A DNA stretch of 61,050 nt from Gammaproteobacteria bacterium (lineage in GTDB: Bacteria > Pseudomonadota > Gammaproteobacteria > UBA9214). The translations under genes were made by a program, and so were the position numbers. Within the stretch, counting starts at the first letter, position 1, and each line of letters opens with the position of its first letter. Under the pieces are notes generated by a model. The model did not search any database, was not told the origin of the DNA, and worked only from the letters and a program-made list of their open reading frames with translations. Location of the stretch: the NCBI GenBank assembly GCA_022340485.1, contig JAJDNX010000123.1:1-61050 (forward strand), written 5' to 3'. Shown piece by piece: positions 1-8,059 of this stretch.

Positions 1-254
1 TCCTGCAGTGCATCGATGGTAGCCTCCAGCAGGCTGGTCTTGCCTGCGCCGGGAGAGGACATGAGGTTGATGGCAAGCACGCCATGCCGTTCAAAATGCT
101 GGCGATTGTGTGCTGCCGTGTGGTCATTGGCCTGCAGCAGGCCGTGCAGTACGCTGACGGCTTCGTGGCCGTTCTCGGTTTTTGACAGGCGTCCACCCGG
201 CTTCAGCAGGTGGGCATTTCCCTGTGTCACATTACAACCGCAGGTATCACACAT
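1..254 (-). CDS. hypB: Hydrogenase nickel incorporation GTPase HypB (N-terminal part, cut by window edge)
   Basis: HypB is the GTPase that delivers nickel to the [NiFe] hydrogenase large subunit. Only the first 84 or so codons lie here; the gene continues past base 1. The protein starts MCDTCGCN, with the N-terminal Cys cluster typical of HypB, and reaches a P-loop (SSPGAGKTSLLE) at about residues 67-78. The ATG at 254 has a good ribosome site (CAGGAG) just upstream. It lies 41 bases downstream of hypA in the same leftward operon. No long His-rich nickel-storage stretch is visible between the Cys motif and the P-loop. Confidence 0.93.
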   Translation of the reverse strand, partial: MCDTCGCNVTQGNAHLLKPGGRLSKTENGHEAVSVLHGLLQANDHTAAHNRQHFERHGVLAINLMSSPGAGKTSLLEATIDALQ

Positions 255-295
255 GCTTCACTCCTGAAAACGTCATCCCGCTCCTGCGGGTATGG

Positions 296-703
296 TTAGT
301 TACACTGTTCGCTTGTTGCCGGCATGGTTGTTGCCGTATCCGCCGCTGGATCCACGGTCTGTCTGACAATTTCCACATGCAGCAGCAGCAGTTCGTCGCC
401 GCTCACCAGGCGGGTGTGCCAGTCGCCACAGTTCCCGCACAGCAGCCGACTTGGCAGGGCATCCGTTACCTGGCCGCATTGCTTGCAGCTGACCCGGATC
501 GCCATGCTCTCTATCACCAGTTCCGCATGATCGGCAACCGTGCCTGCACGGGCGACGGTGAAGGCCTGCTCCAGCAGGGCGGGTTCGACCCCCGAGAGTG
601 GCCCGATGCCGAGGTGGATAGCGACTACCTGGTCTGCGCGTTGTTCCAAGGCAATGTGCTCGACCTGTTCCATCAATGCCTGGCATACCGCAAGTTCATG
701 CAT
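296..703 (-). CDS. hypA: Hydrogenase maturation nickel metallochaperone HypA
   Basis: HypA works with HypB in nickel insertion into the hydrogenase large subunit. The start is placed at MHELAVCQ because His2 of the MHE motif is the known nickel ligand; an upstream in-frame ATG would add five residues and bury it. Two CxxC pairs (C73/C76 and C89/C92) form the expected zinc site. The protein is 135 aa, against the usual 113-118, because of a polar C-terminal tail after about residue 115. Its start overlaps the end of hypC by eight bases, indicating translational coupling in a leftward hypC-hypA-hypB operon. Confidence 0.95.
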   Translation of the reverse strand: MHELAVCQALMEQVEHIALEQRADQVVAIHLGIGPLSGVEPALLEQAFTVARAGTVADHAELVIESMAIRVSCKQCGQVTDALPSRLLCGNCGDWHTRLVSGDELLLLHVEIVRQTVDPAADTATTMPATSEQCN

Positions 704-944
704 GGGCATCACCCTCACCGGGTTCTTCCGCCAGCATCAGGTCATACATTTCCCAGGCGGTGCGCGCCTCCCGGGGAGTGATCTTCTGGATTGCATAACC
801 CACGTGGACAACAACGAAATCGTCGATCTGGAATTCCTCATCCTGCAGCATGAACAGGCTGACCTCACGGCGCACGCCTTTTGCCTCGCAGCTGGCGGTA
901 AAGCCATCTATGGATTTGATCTGCATCGGGATGCCGAGACACAT
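696..944 (-). CDS. hypC: Hydrogenase maturation chaperone HypC
   Basis: HypC (82 aa) escorts the Fe(CN)2CO precursor with HypD and binds the immature large subunit. The start is set at MCLGIPMQI because Cys2 must be N-terminal after Met removal to work; the open frame continues 15 codons upstream without the family pattern. It is the first gene of the leftward hyp operon. Its promoter would lie in the 150-base gap to hynD, which contains a perfect FNR-type box at 1026-1039. Confidence 0.95.
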   Translation of the reverse strand: MCLGIPMQIKSIDGFTASCEAKGVRREVSLFMLQDEEFQIDDFVVVHVGYAIQKITPREARTAWEMYDLMLAEEPGEGDAHA

Positions 945-1025
945 GAAAGTTAATCCTCGTTTGCCACCGCCAGCAGGCCGGCGTTTCATTGGCGTCTACT
1001 TAAACACGGTCTATATCAATAAGAG

Positions 1026-1067
1026 TTGATATGGATCAATAAACCCGATCTTTCACTCCTGTACAAA
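1026..1067 (+). promoter_or_regulatory. FNR/DNR-type box and promoter between the divergent hydrogenase operons
   Basis: TTGAT-ATGG-ATCAA at 1026-1039 is a perfect FNR/ANR consensus. On the + strand a -10-like hexamer TACAAA at 1062-1067 sits 29.5 bases from the box centre. That is the spacing expected for class II activation (box centred at -41.5) of hynD and the genes after it. The same palindrome could act on hypCAB, where the -10 is less clear. Regulation is inferred from position and consensus only. Confidence 0.72.
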
Positions 1068-1095
1068 TCAACCTCAAGTATCGAGGGCCTATTGG

Positions 1096-1611
1096 ATGTC
1101 GAGTCGTATTAATACACTGATCCTGGGTATTGGCAACACCCTGCTGGCAGACGAGGGTACCGGCGTCCACATGCTGGATTACCTGCGCCGGCATCATCCC
1201 GAACTGGCGGTCACCTATCTGGATGGCGGTACACTGAGCTTCACCTTGGCGCCCTACATCGAGGAAGCGGATCAGCTGATTGTGATCGATGCCGCGGAGC
1301 TGGAATCCGCTCCCGGCACGGTTGCCGTGTTCTGCGGCCAGGAAATGGACCGTTTTGCCGGCAAGACCAAGCGCAGCGTACACGAGGTCAGTCTGGGTGA
1401 CCTGCTGGCGATTGCACATCTAACGGGTACCCTGCCGGAAAAACGTGCCCTGATCGCCGTGCAGCCGTGTGATGTCGACTGGGGGTCCTGCCTCAGCAAC
1501 CCGGTGAAACAGGCATTGCCGCAAGCGGCCAGCCGACTGACCGGGCTCCTGCAAAACTGGGCCCAGGCACAGGAACCGTCCGCTGTCAGCCAGCTCGCGG
1601 CAAACGCCTAG
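1096..1611 (+). CDS. hynD: Hydrogenase maturation endopeptidase (HupD/HyaD/HynD family)
   Basis: This 171-aa protease removes the C-terminal tail of the hydrogenase large subunit once nickel is inserted. The family start GIGNTLLADEG is at residues 11-21. Nickel-binding candidates by comparison with HybD are E20, D65 and H96. The substrate is probably HynL (5715-7436), which carries a 15-residue tail after DPCxxCxxH. It is the first gene of the rightward hydrogenase operon, 57 bases after the FNR-type box. Confidence 0.93.
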   Translation: MSSRINTLILGIGNTLLADEGTGVHMLDYLRRHHPELAVTYLDGGTLSFTLAPYIEEADQLIVIDAAELESAPGTVAVFCGQEMDRFAGKTKRSVHEVSLGDLLAIAHLTGTLPEKRALIAVQPCDVDWGSCLSNPVKQALPQAASRLTGLLQNWAQAQEPSAVSQLAANA

Positions 1612-1634
1612 CGAGAGACCAGGAGGAAGGGCCA

Positions 1635-1790
1635 ATGGAAGACAAGATACTTCTACCACTCGACGGCCCAGGGCCACTGCTGGAACCACTCTTCCCTGTC
1701 AATGCGGCTGCAGCCTGCAGCTCGAAGGCAAGAAACGCTGCTGAATGTATTGAAGGGCATCTGGGGCGGGTGATTCCATGCCTTGTGTGA
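1635..1790 (+). CDS. Small ORF (51 aa) between hynD and hupH, unknown
   Basis: An ATG at 1635 with a strong ribosome site (AGGAGGAAGG at 1621-1630) opens a 51-codon frame starting MEDKILLPLDGPGP and ending CLV. It overlaps the hupH start by 13 bases, so hupH may depend on its translation. It has three Cys, no membrane segment and no recognised domain. Its LLPLDGPGP opening loosely resembles the Gly/Pro-rich N-terminus of full-length HupH/HyaF, whereas the downstream hupH carries only the C-terminal domain. It could be a detached N-terminal piece or a true small accessory protein. Confidence 0.6.
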   Translation: MEDKILLPLDGPGPLLEPLFPVNAAAACSSKARNAAECIEGHLGRVIPCLV

Positions 1791-2194
1791 CAGACACCGC
1801 ATCACTGCCGGCTGGGGCCGGTGAAAACCTGACCCATAATGTGCAGCCGTTGCTGCATGAAATCCGCCATGCGCTGGCAAAGCTGCTGGAGGATGGTGAC
1901 GGCACGGTAATCGATTTGCGCAGTCTGCCACTGGCACCGGGAGAGGAACAGAAATTACTGGATGAACTGGATCAGGGGGAGGTAACTGCCCAGATACAGG
2001 CACTGGGCCCCACCGAGATTATTGAAACACGCTATCCCGGTGTCTGGGTGGTGGTGCATTTCAACAATGACAACGAGGTGGTTGGCAAGTTTATCGAGGT
2101 CTGCCACATCCCGGCACTGTTGTGTTCACAGCAGGAAGACATCCGGGAAGGCCTGGAAAGACTCAGTCACCACTTGCTTGAAGCGACAACATGA
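1778..2194 (+). CDS. hupH: HupH/HyaF-type hydrogenase expression protein, C-terminal domain only
   Basis: This 138-aa protein matches the conserved C-terminal half of HupH/HyaF, proteins linked to [NiFe] hydrogenase small-subunit maturation. Visible cues are the IDLRSLPL..GE stretch, the VWVVVHFN strand and an EVCHIPALL segment near the end. Family members are usually about 280 aa with two related halves, so this is a short version. It precedes hynS by 19 bases and is read in the same direction, consistent with a hynD-hupH-hynS order. Confidence 0.82.
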   Translation: MPCVTDTASLPAGAGENLTHNVQPLLHEIRHALAKLLEDGDGTVIDLRSLPLAPGEEQKLLDELDQGEVTAQIQALGPTEIIETRYPGVWVVVHFNNDNEVVGKFIEVCHIPALLCSQQEDIREGLERLSHHLLEATT

Positions 2195-2213
2195 TCGCAC
2201 ACAGGAGATAACG

Positions 2214-3305
2214 ATGTCGAAAGACGAGACTTTGGGCGAGGCCCTGCGGCAACAGGGTATTAGCCGACGCGGCTTCCTGAAATTCTGCGCGGCAACGGCT
2301 TCCATGATGGCGTTGCCGCCAAGCATGGTGCCGGCCATTGCAGCGGCCCTGGAAAAGGCGAGGCGGCCATCGGTGATCTGGCTGTCCTTCCAGGAATGTA
2401 CCGGTTGTACGGAATCGCTGACGCGCTCGCATTCGCCGACGGTGGAAGGTCTGATCTTCGATGTGATCTCGCTGGACTACCACCATACCCTGCAAGCCGC
2501 CTCAGGTACCGCGGCAGAAGCCGCCAGAGAGACTGCCATAGAAGAGAACTATGGCAAATATCTCCTGATTGTGGATGGCTCAATACCGACAGCCAATCCG
2601 GGTTACTCCACTATAGCCGGTGTCAGTAATGTGGATATGCTGAAGGAGGTGGCAAAAGGGGCCGCCGCCATTGTGGCGGTAGGTTCGTGCGCCGCCTTTG
2701 GCGGTATCCCGCACGCCCATCCCAATCCAACGGGTGCCGTATCGGTTTCCGATCTGGTCAAGGACAAGCCGATCATCAATGTCCCCGGCTGCCCGCCCAT
2801 CCCGGTGGTCATAAGCGGCGTACTGTTACACTACCTGACCTTTGGTGCGATCCCGGAACTGGATTCACTGTCGCGTCCCAAGGCCTATTACGGCCAGAGT
2901 ATTCACGACCGCTGCTACCGCCGTCCCTTCTATGACAAGGGCCTGTTTGCCGAGGGTTTTGACGATGAAGGTGCGAAGAAGGGCTGGTGCCTGTACAAGC
3001 TGGGCTGCAAGGGTCCGACGACCTACAACGCCTGTGCCACCACAAAGTGGAATGCCGGGACCAGTTTTCCGATCGAGTCGGGGCACCCCTGCCTGGGCTG
3101 TTCGGAGCCAGACTTCTGGGATGGCGGCGGCTTTTACAAGGCGTTGTCCATGCCGACGGAGGACATTAGCCGTACCGCTGTGTATGCCATCGGTGCCGGT
3201 GCCGCCGCCGGTGTTGCGCTTGGCGCACTGAATCGTGCAAAGAAGGCAAAGGCAACGAAAGCACATGAAAAGGTAACCATCAATGACCTGGAAAAAGGGA
3301 ACTAG
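2214..3305 (+). CDS. hynS: [NiFe] hydrogenase small subunit HynS (Isp-type uptake hydrogenase)
   Basis: The 363-aa electron-transfer subunit carries three Fe-S clusters. The start at 2214 has AGGAG just upstream and places a Tat signal (RRGFLKF, residues 18-24) near the N-terminus. C62 and C65 (ECTGC) open the proximal cluster, followed by VGSCAAFGG and VPGCPP. The distal and medial ligands lie in the SIHDRC...CLYKLGC...CLGC region. The Gly between C62 and C65 argues against the six-Cys proximal cluster of O2-tolerant enzymes. A C-terminal hydrophobic helix (near VYAIGAGAAAGVALG) followed by Lys-rich residues anchors it in the membrane. It is separated from hynL by isp1, isp2 and one ORF. Confidence 0.96.
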   Translation: MSKDETLGEALRQQGISRRGFLKFCAATASMMALPPSMVPAIAAALEKARRPSVIWLSFQECTGCTESLTRSHSPTVEGLIFDVISLDYHHTLQAASGTAAEAARETAIEENYGKYLLIVDGSIPTANPGYSTIAGVSNVDMLKEVAKGAAAIVAVGSCAAFGGIPHAHPNPTGAVSVSDLVKDKPIINVPGCPPIPVVISGVLLHYLTFGAIPELDSLSRPKAYYGQSIHDRCYRRPFYDKGLFAEGFDDEGAKKGWCLYKLGCKGPTTYNACATTKWNAGTSFPIESGHPCLGCSEPDFWDGGGFYKALSMPTEDISRTAVYAIGAGAAAGVALGALNRAKKAKATKAHEKVTINDLEKGN

Positions 3306-3307
3306 CG

Positions 3308-3970
3308 ATGACTGAGACAGAACTGTTGTTGTGGGTGCGTGGCCCGGCATTGCAGGTCGCCACGGTCATCTTCCTTGTGGGTGTGGCGGTGCGTTTCATC
3401 GAGATCCTGATGCTGGGCAGGCAAAAGGATCTTGCCGAGGCACGTGGCTCCGCGCTGGCCGGTGGTCTGCGCACCATTGTGACCCGCTCTGTACCGGATC
3501 GCGGCACCATACAGCGCTCCACATTTAACGTGGTCGCCGGCTATGTCTTTCATGTCGGTTTCTTTGTGGTACTGCTGTTTTTTGCGCCCCATATCTTGTT
3601 GTTCCACGAGGTGCTGGGCCTGAACTGGCCTGCACTGCCGACACCGGTGATTGATGCCACCACCGTGGTCACGATTATTGCGTTGCTGGCAGTGCTGGTG
3701 CACCGAGTGCTGCACCCGGTGATGCGCTTTCTGTCGCGATTCCAGGATTACCTGGCGTGGCTGGTGACGATCCTGCCACTGGTGACCGGTTACCTGGCTT
3801 TTCACCGGGTTGGCGTGGCGCCACCTCCAACCCTGATTGCCATCCATATTCTCAGCGTTGAGCTGCTGATGGTGGTGTTCCCGTTCACCAAGCTGATGCA
3901 TGCCGTTACGCTGTTTATGGCGCGCTACTACAATGGCGCCATCGCGGGCTACAAGGGGGTGAAATCATGA
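3308..3970 (+). CDS. isp1: Isp1, b-type cytochrome membrane subunit (NarI-like)
   Basis: A 220-aa integral membrane protein with about five hydrophobic helices and paired His residues (YVFHVGFF, HRVLHP, AIHILS, KLMHAV) suited to two b-type haems, like NarI or DsrM. With Isp2 it should pass electrons from HynSL to quinone or to a periplasmic/cytoplasmic partner. It starts two bases after hynS and its stop overlaps the isp2 ATG. The hynS-isp1-isp2-hynL order is the arrangement described in Thiocapsa and defines group 1e hydrogenases. Confidence 0.92.
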   Translation: MTETELLLWVRGPALQVATVIFLVGVAVRFIEILMLGRQKDLAEARGSALAGGLRTIVTRSVPDRGTIQRSTFNVVAGYVFHVGFFVVLLFFAPHILLFHEVLGLNWPALPTPVIDATTVVTIIALLAVLVHRVLHPVMRFLSRFQDYLAWLVTILPLVTGYLAFHRVGVAPPPTLIAIHILSVELLMVVFPFTKLMHAVTLFMARYYNGAIAGYKGVKS

Positions 3971-5247
3971 GTGCTTCACTGCAGCGAGGTATCAACGCTT
4001 TCAAGGAACAGATCGATGCACCGGTAGCGTCCTTTTTCAGCAGCTGCGTGCGCTGCGGGCTGTGTGCCAATGCCTGCCTGTTTCACACCGAGACCGGTGA
4101 CCCGAAATATACGCCGATCCACAAGCTGGAACCGCTGCGCCGCGTGTGGCAGCAGAACTACACCTTCTGGGGCCGTTTCGCGAAGGCACTCGGACTGAGC
4201 AGGGCGGTGACGGATGATGAGCTGGGTGAATGGGAAACGCTGGTGTATGACAGTTGCACCATGTGTGGCCGTTGCTCCATGGTCTGCCCGGTCGGTAACG
4301 ACATCGCCTACATGATTCGCAAGATGCGCGAGGGCATGGCGGCTGCCGGTCATGCACCCGAGGGCCTGATTGGGGCCTCCCAGCGGGCCGTTACCATCGG
4401 CAGTCCCATGGGTGTGAAACTGCCGGCACTGCAGGCACAGATCCGCCACACGGAGCAAGAAACCGGGCTGAAAATCCCGGTCGATGTGGAGGGCGCCGAG
4501 TACATGTTGTTGCTGTCCTCCATGGAGATCATGAATTTCCCGGAATTCATCGGTGCCATTGCAAAGATCCTCAAACAGGCCGGCGTCAGCTGGACCATTG
4601 CGTCCGAGGCCTTTGAAGCCACCAACAGCGGCATCCAGATCGGCGTCTCTGAAATCGCTGCCGAACTGGTGGAGCGTGTTGTTGCGGCAGCAGAAAAGCT
4701 CAAGGTCAAGGGTGTGATCAGTCCCGAGTGCGGACATGCCTACATGGCGATCCGCTGGGAGGGGCCCAATCTTATTGGACGTCCCTACAGTTTCAGGGTG
4801 GTGCACATTATGGAACTGCTGGATGAGTTGCGCGAACAGGGACGCCTGAAAACCACTGGCAAGGAATCGCAGCGCCTGACCTACCATGATCCCTGCCAGG
4901 TGGCGCGTCGCGGTGGCGTGGTGAAACAGCCGCGCAACCTGCTGAACATGGTGGCGGAAGATTTTGTGGAAATGCCGGAAACCGGCACCATGAACTGGTG
5001 CTGTGGCGCCGGCGGTGGTGTCAGCGCCAATGAGCGCGCCGACGAGATCAGGTTAAAGGCCTTCAACCGCAAGAAAAAGCAGCTGGATGCCATCCGTCCG
5101 GATGCCATCGTCTCTGCCTGTTCCAATTGTCGAATTTATCTGGAAGACGGGCTGGAAGAGTACGGTATGGATATGCCGGTCCTCAGCCTGACGGAAACCA
5201 TTGCAGAACATCTTGCAGGCACAGAACAAACGGGGAGCAAGGAGTGA
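3967..5247 (+). CDS. isp2: Isp2, Fe-S protein of HdrD/DsrK type
   Basis: The 426-aa cytoplasmic iron-sulfur protein resembles heterodisulfide reductase subunit D. Two [4Fe-4S] motifs are visible: C27/C30/C33/C37 and C95/C98/C101/C105. The C-terminal half has CCG-type motifs (YHDPCQ..., NWCCGAGGG, SACSNC). It is translationally coupled to isp1 (ATGA overlap) and to the next ORF (ATG at 5247). It probably forms the cytoplasmic arm of the Isp1 cytochrome b. A thiol/disulfide substrate as in Hdr is possible, but the sequence alone does not show it. Confidence 0.93.
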   Translation: MSASLQRGINAFKEQIDAPVASFFSSCVRCGLCANACLFHTETGDPKYTPIHKLEPLRRVWQQNYTFWGRFAKALGLSRAVTDDELGEWETLVYDSCTMCGRCSMVCPVGNDIAYMIRKMREGMAAAGHAPEGLIGASQRAVTIGSPMGVKLPALQAQIRHTEQETGLKIPVDVEGAEYMLLLSSMEIMNFPEFIGAIAKILKQAGVSWTIASEAFEATNSGIQIGVSEIAAELVERVVAAAEKLKVKGVISPECGHAYMAIRWEGPNLIGRPYSFRVVHIMELLDELREQGRLKTTGKESQRLTYHDPCQVARRGGVVKQPRNLLNMVAEDFVEMPETGTMNWCCGAGGGVSANERADEIRLKAFNRKKKQLDAIRPDAIVSACSNCRIYLEDGLEEYGMDMPVLSLTETIAEHLAGTEQTGSKE

Positions 5248-5699
5248 TGAGCGAAATTACCAATGATGCTGAATTCAGGAAGGCGCTTGACGGTCTGGAT
5301 GCAACCCGGCAGCGCCAGGTTGGCGCACGTTTTGTGGAGAATGTCATTGCCTTGTGCTCCGATCATCGTATCGCACGTGCGCTGAAGGTGGCTGGCGACA
5401 GTGAGGTCACGCAAGAGGAGCTTGCCGATGCACTGAAGACTGCCCGGGCGACCACCTTCGATTGTCATGCCCGCTGTGGTTCCGAAGGGGACTGGTCCGA
5501 GCAGGCCGGCTATTTTGTGGCACGCGCGGCAACTGCGGCATTGACACCCATCGGGCAAATGCCCAGTGGCCCGGCCTGGCAGGCGGCCCTGAGCAGCAGA
5601 ATGGCACAGACATCCAAGTCAATAGTAACCGGCGATGACACGGCCGGACAGGAAGCTAAGCAGCAGTACCGGATCTTGTCCGAATTTCTGAATTCCTAA
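5247..5699 (+). CDS. Unknown 150-aa protein between isp2 and hynL
   Basis: The start is taken at 5247, where ATG overlaps the isp2 stop. The protein is soluble, largely helical by composition, and carries a compact FDCHARCG motif (C73, H74, C77) plus C37, which could bind a metal or a cluster. No family was recognised. Its position inside the structural operon and its tight coupling point to a role specific to the Isp-type hydrogenase, either as a subunit or an assembly factor. It is 15 bases upstream of hynL. Confidence 0.8.
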   Translation: MSEITNDAEFRKALDGLDATRQRQVGARFVENVIALCSDHRIARALKVAGDSEVTQEELADALKTARATTFDCHARCGSEGDWSEQAGYFVARAATAALTPIGQMPSGPAWQAALSSRMAQTSKSIVTGDDTAGQEAKQQYRILSEFLNS

Positions 5700-5714
5700 C
5701 TGAGACTATATGTT

Positions 5715-7436
5715 ATGACTGAGCGTATTGTTGTTGACCCGATTACCCGTATCGAGGGTCACCTGCGTATCGAGGCGCAGATGGATGGTGACCGTATTGC
5801 GCAAGCCTATTCTGCCGGCACCATGGTGCGCGGTATCGAGATTATCCTGCGTGGCCGTGACCCGCGGGATGCCTGGGCCTTTGCGCAGCGCATCTGTGGC
5901 GTGTGCACGCTGGTACACGGACTGGCGTCCATTCGTGCCGTCGAAAATGCACTGAACTACCCGATCCCGCCCAATGCGCAGCTGATTCGTAATCTGATGA
6001 ACGGTGCGCAGTATGTGCATGATCACGTCATGCATTTCTATCATCTGCATGCCCTGGACTGGGTCGACGTGGTATCGGCGCTGAAAGCCGATCCCGCGGC
6101 CACCGCAACGCTGGCACAGTCACTCAGCAATTATCCGAGATCCTCGCCGGGTTATTTTTCTGACGTACAGAAGAAGTTGAAGAACTTTGTCGAGTCGGGC
6201 CAGCTGGGTATCTTTGCCAATGGCTACTGGGGGCACCCGGCCTACAAGCTGCCACCGGAGGCAAACCTGATGGCCGTGGCACATTACCTGGAGGCGCTTG
6301 CTTGGCAGCGAGACGTGGCCAAGCTGCATGCTATCTTTGGAGGCAAGAACCCGCACCCGAATTTCCTGGTCGGGGGGGTCGCCTGCCCGATTGACCTGAA
6401 TTCCGATTCGGCGATCAATGCCGAGCGCCTGGCAAAGGTGCAGGAAATCATCACCCAGATGCAGTCTTTTGTCGACCAGGTCTATATCCCTGACCTGCTG
6501 GCCATCGCCGGTTTCTACAAGGACTGGGGTGCACGCGGTGAAGGGCTGGGCAATTTCCTCACCTTTGGTGATTTCCCGGAAAAGGGGATGGACGATCCGT
6601 CCAGTTACCTGATTCCATCCGGCGCGATCCTGAATCGGGATCTGTCGACCATCCACGATGTCGATATGAACGCAGCCGATGAAATCCAGGAATACGTCTC
6701 ACACTCCTGGTATGACTACAATGGCGGCAAGGAACAGGGGCTGCATCCCTATGACGGCGAGACCCGTCTCAATTACAGCGGACCCACGCCACCGTATGAG
6801 CAGCTGGACGTGGAGCAGTCCTATTCATGGCTGAAGTCACCACGCTGGAAAGGCCATGCCATGGAGGTCGGGCCGCTGGCACGGGTACTGATGCTGTATG
6901 CCAGTGGAAACGAGCAGGCGCAGGAGCTGGTCAAGATGACGCTGAGCACGCTCGATGTTCCTGTGGATGCGCTGTTTTCAACGCTTGGTCGCACCGCCGC
7001 ACGCGGACTCGAGACCAAGATTGTCTGTGACATGATGCAGACCTGGTACAACCAACTGGTGGCCAATATCAAGGCCGGCGATACCAAAACCCATAATGAA
7101 GCCCTCTGGGACCCGTCAACGTGGCCGCAGCAGGCGAAGGGTGTCGGCTTCATGGAGGCACCACGTGGGGCGCTGGCTCACTGGATCGTCATTGAGGAAG
7201 GCAACATCAAGAACTACCAGGCAGTGGTCCCCAGTACCTGGAATGCCGGTCCGCGTGACCAGCAAGGACAGCCAGGTGCCTATGAGGCGGCCTTGCAGGA
7301 CAACCATACCCTGGTTGATCCAAAACAGCCGATCGAGATTCTGCGCACCATCCACAGTTTCGATCCCTGCATTGCCTGCGCGGTGCACGTAACCGACCCG
7401 GAGGGTGAGGAACTGATCAAGGTGAAAGTGCGTTAA
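5715..7436 (+). CDS. hynL: [NiFe] hydrogenase large subunit HynL
   Basis: The 573-aa catalytic subunit binds the NiFe(CN)2CO centre. The N-terminal ligand motif RICGVC gives C61 and C64; the C-terminal motif DPCIACAVH gives C552 and C555 with H558. After H558 a 15-residue tail remains, to be cut off by the HynD protease. It has no signal peptide of its own and is expected to be exported with HynS through the Tat route. Length and motifs are normal for group 1 uptake enzymes. Confidence 0.97.
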   Translation: MTERIVVDPITRIEGHLRIEAQMDGDRIAQAYSAGTMVRGIEIILRGRDPRDAWAFAQRICGVCTLVHGLASIRAVENALNYPIPPNAQLIRNLMNGAQYVHDHVMHFYHLHALDWVDVVSALKADPAATATLAQSLSNYPRSSPGYFSDVQKKLKNFVESGQLGIFANGYWGHPAYKLPPEANLMAVAHYLEALAWQRDVAKLHAIFGGKNPHPNFLVGGVACPIDLNSDSAINAERLAKVQEIITQMQSFVDQVYIPDLLAIAGFYKDWGARGEGLGNFLTFGDFPEKGMDDPSSYLIPSGAILNRDLSTIHDVDMNAADEIQEYVSHSWYDYNGGKEQGLHPYDGETRLNYSGPTPPYEQLDVEQSYSWLKSPRWKGHAMEVGPLARVLMLYASGNEQAQELVKMTLSTLDVPVDALFSTLGRTAARGLETKIVCDMMQTWYNQLVANIKAGDTKTHNEALWDPSTWPQQAKGVGFMEAPRGALAHWIVIEEGNIKNYQAVVPSTWNAGPRDQQGQPGAYEAALQDNHTLVDPKQPIEILRTIHSFDPCIACAVHVTDPEGEELIKVKVR

Positions 7437-7488
7437 ATCAGGCTGAAGAGTTTATTTTTCAAATCATGAAAGAAATGGAGTAGATGTT

Positions 7489-8028
7489 ATGCAATTGAAA
7501 ACCTTGTCAGCGGTGCTGCTGGCGCCAATCATTCTGCTGCTTTCCCCGCTTGCACTTGCGCACTCCGGCGCCGGCCATACTGCCGGACTGGCCGATGGTT
7601 TCATGCACCCGGCGACCGGTCTGGACCACCTGCTGATTGCCATCGCTGCCGGCTTCTGGGCGGGACGTTCCGGCAATCACGGGGTCATGGATGCGGGTTA
7701 TTTTCTGTTGCTGTTTCTGGGTGGTGTGCTGCTGGGCACCTGCTGCCTGCTCTTCCCGCTGCTGCAGCTGTCGACCATCCTGGTGGTGTTGCTGACGACA
7801 GGTTTTGTGGCAGCAAGTATTGCGGCGCCACAGTATTTCGGCTACATCTTCTTTGGCGGATTTGCCCTGTATCATGGTATGGTTCACATGCTGGAGATGC
7901 CGGCAGGGGTAGCGGCTGCAGCTTTTATCCTTGGCCTGTTGCTCTCAACCGGGCTGTTATTGATGCTCGGCCTTATCCTGCGACAGGTGGTAGTGACCCG
8001 CAAACCACATTCAGAGACAACACAATAA
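7489..8028 (+). CDS. hupE: HupE/UreJ family nickel or metal transporter
   Basis: A 179-aa membrane protein with a cleavable signal peptide ending LALAHSGAGH and about six transmembrane helices. The family motif HPATGLDHLLIAIAAG follows the signal and contains the His/Asp residues thought to bind nickel. It lies 53 bases after hynL on the same strand and probably supplies nickel for the hydrogenase. A second conserved His pair (YHGMVHMLEMP) is present. Confidence 0.9.
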   Translation: MQLKTLSAVLLAPIILLLSPLALAHSGAGHTAGLADGFMHPATGLDHLLIAIAAGFWAGRSGNHGVMDAGYFLLLFLGGVLLGTCCLLFPLLQLSTILVVLLTTGFVAASIAAPQYFGYIFFGGFALYHGMVHMLEMPAGVAAAAFILGLLLSTGLLLMLGLILRQVVVTRKPHSETTQ

Positions 8029-8059
8029 CCCGGTTTTTGCCGGTGAGGGATTCCAAATT

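Noticed and set aside
182..953. Long rightward open frames across the hyp genes
   Set aside because: They lie on the opposite strand to clear hypB, hypA and hypC and have no family pattern.
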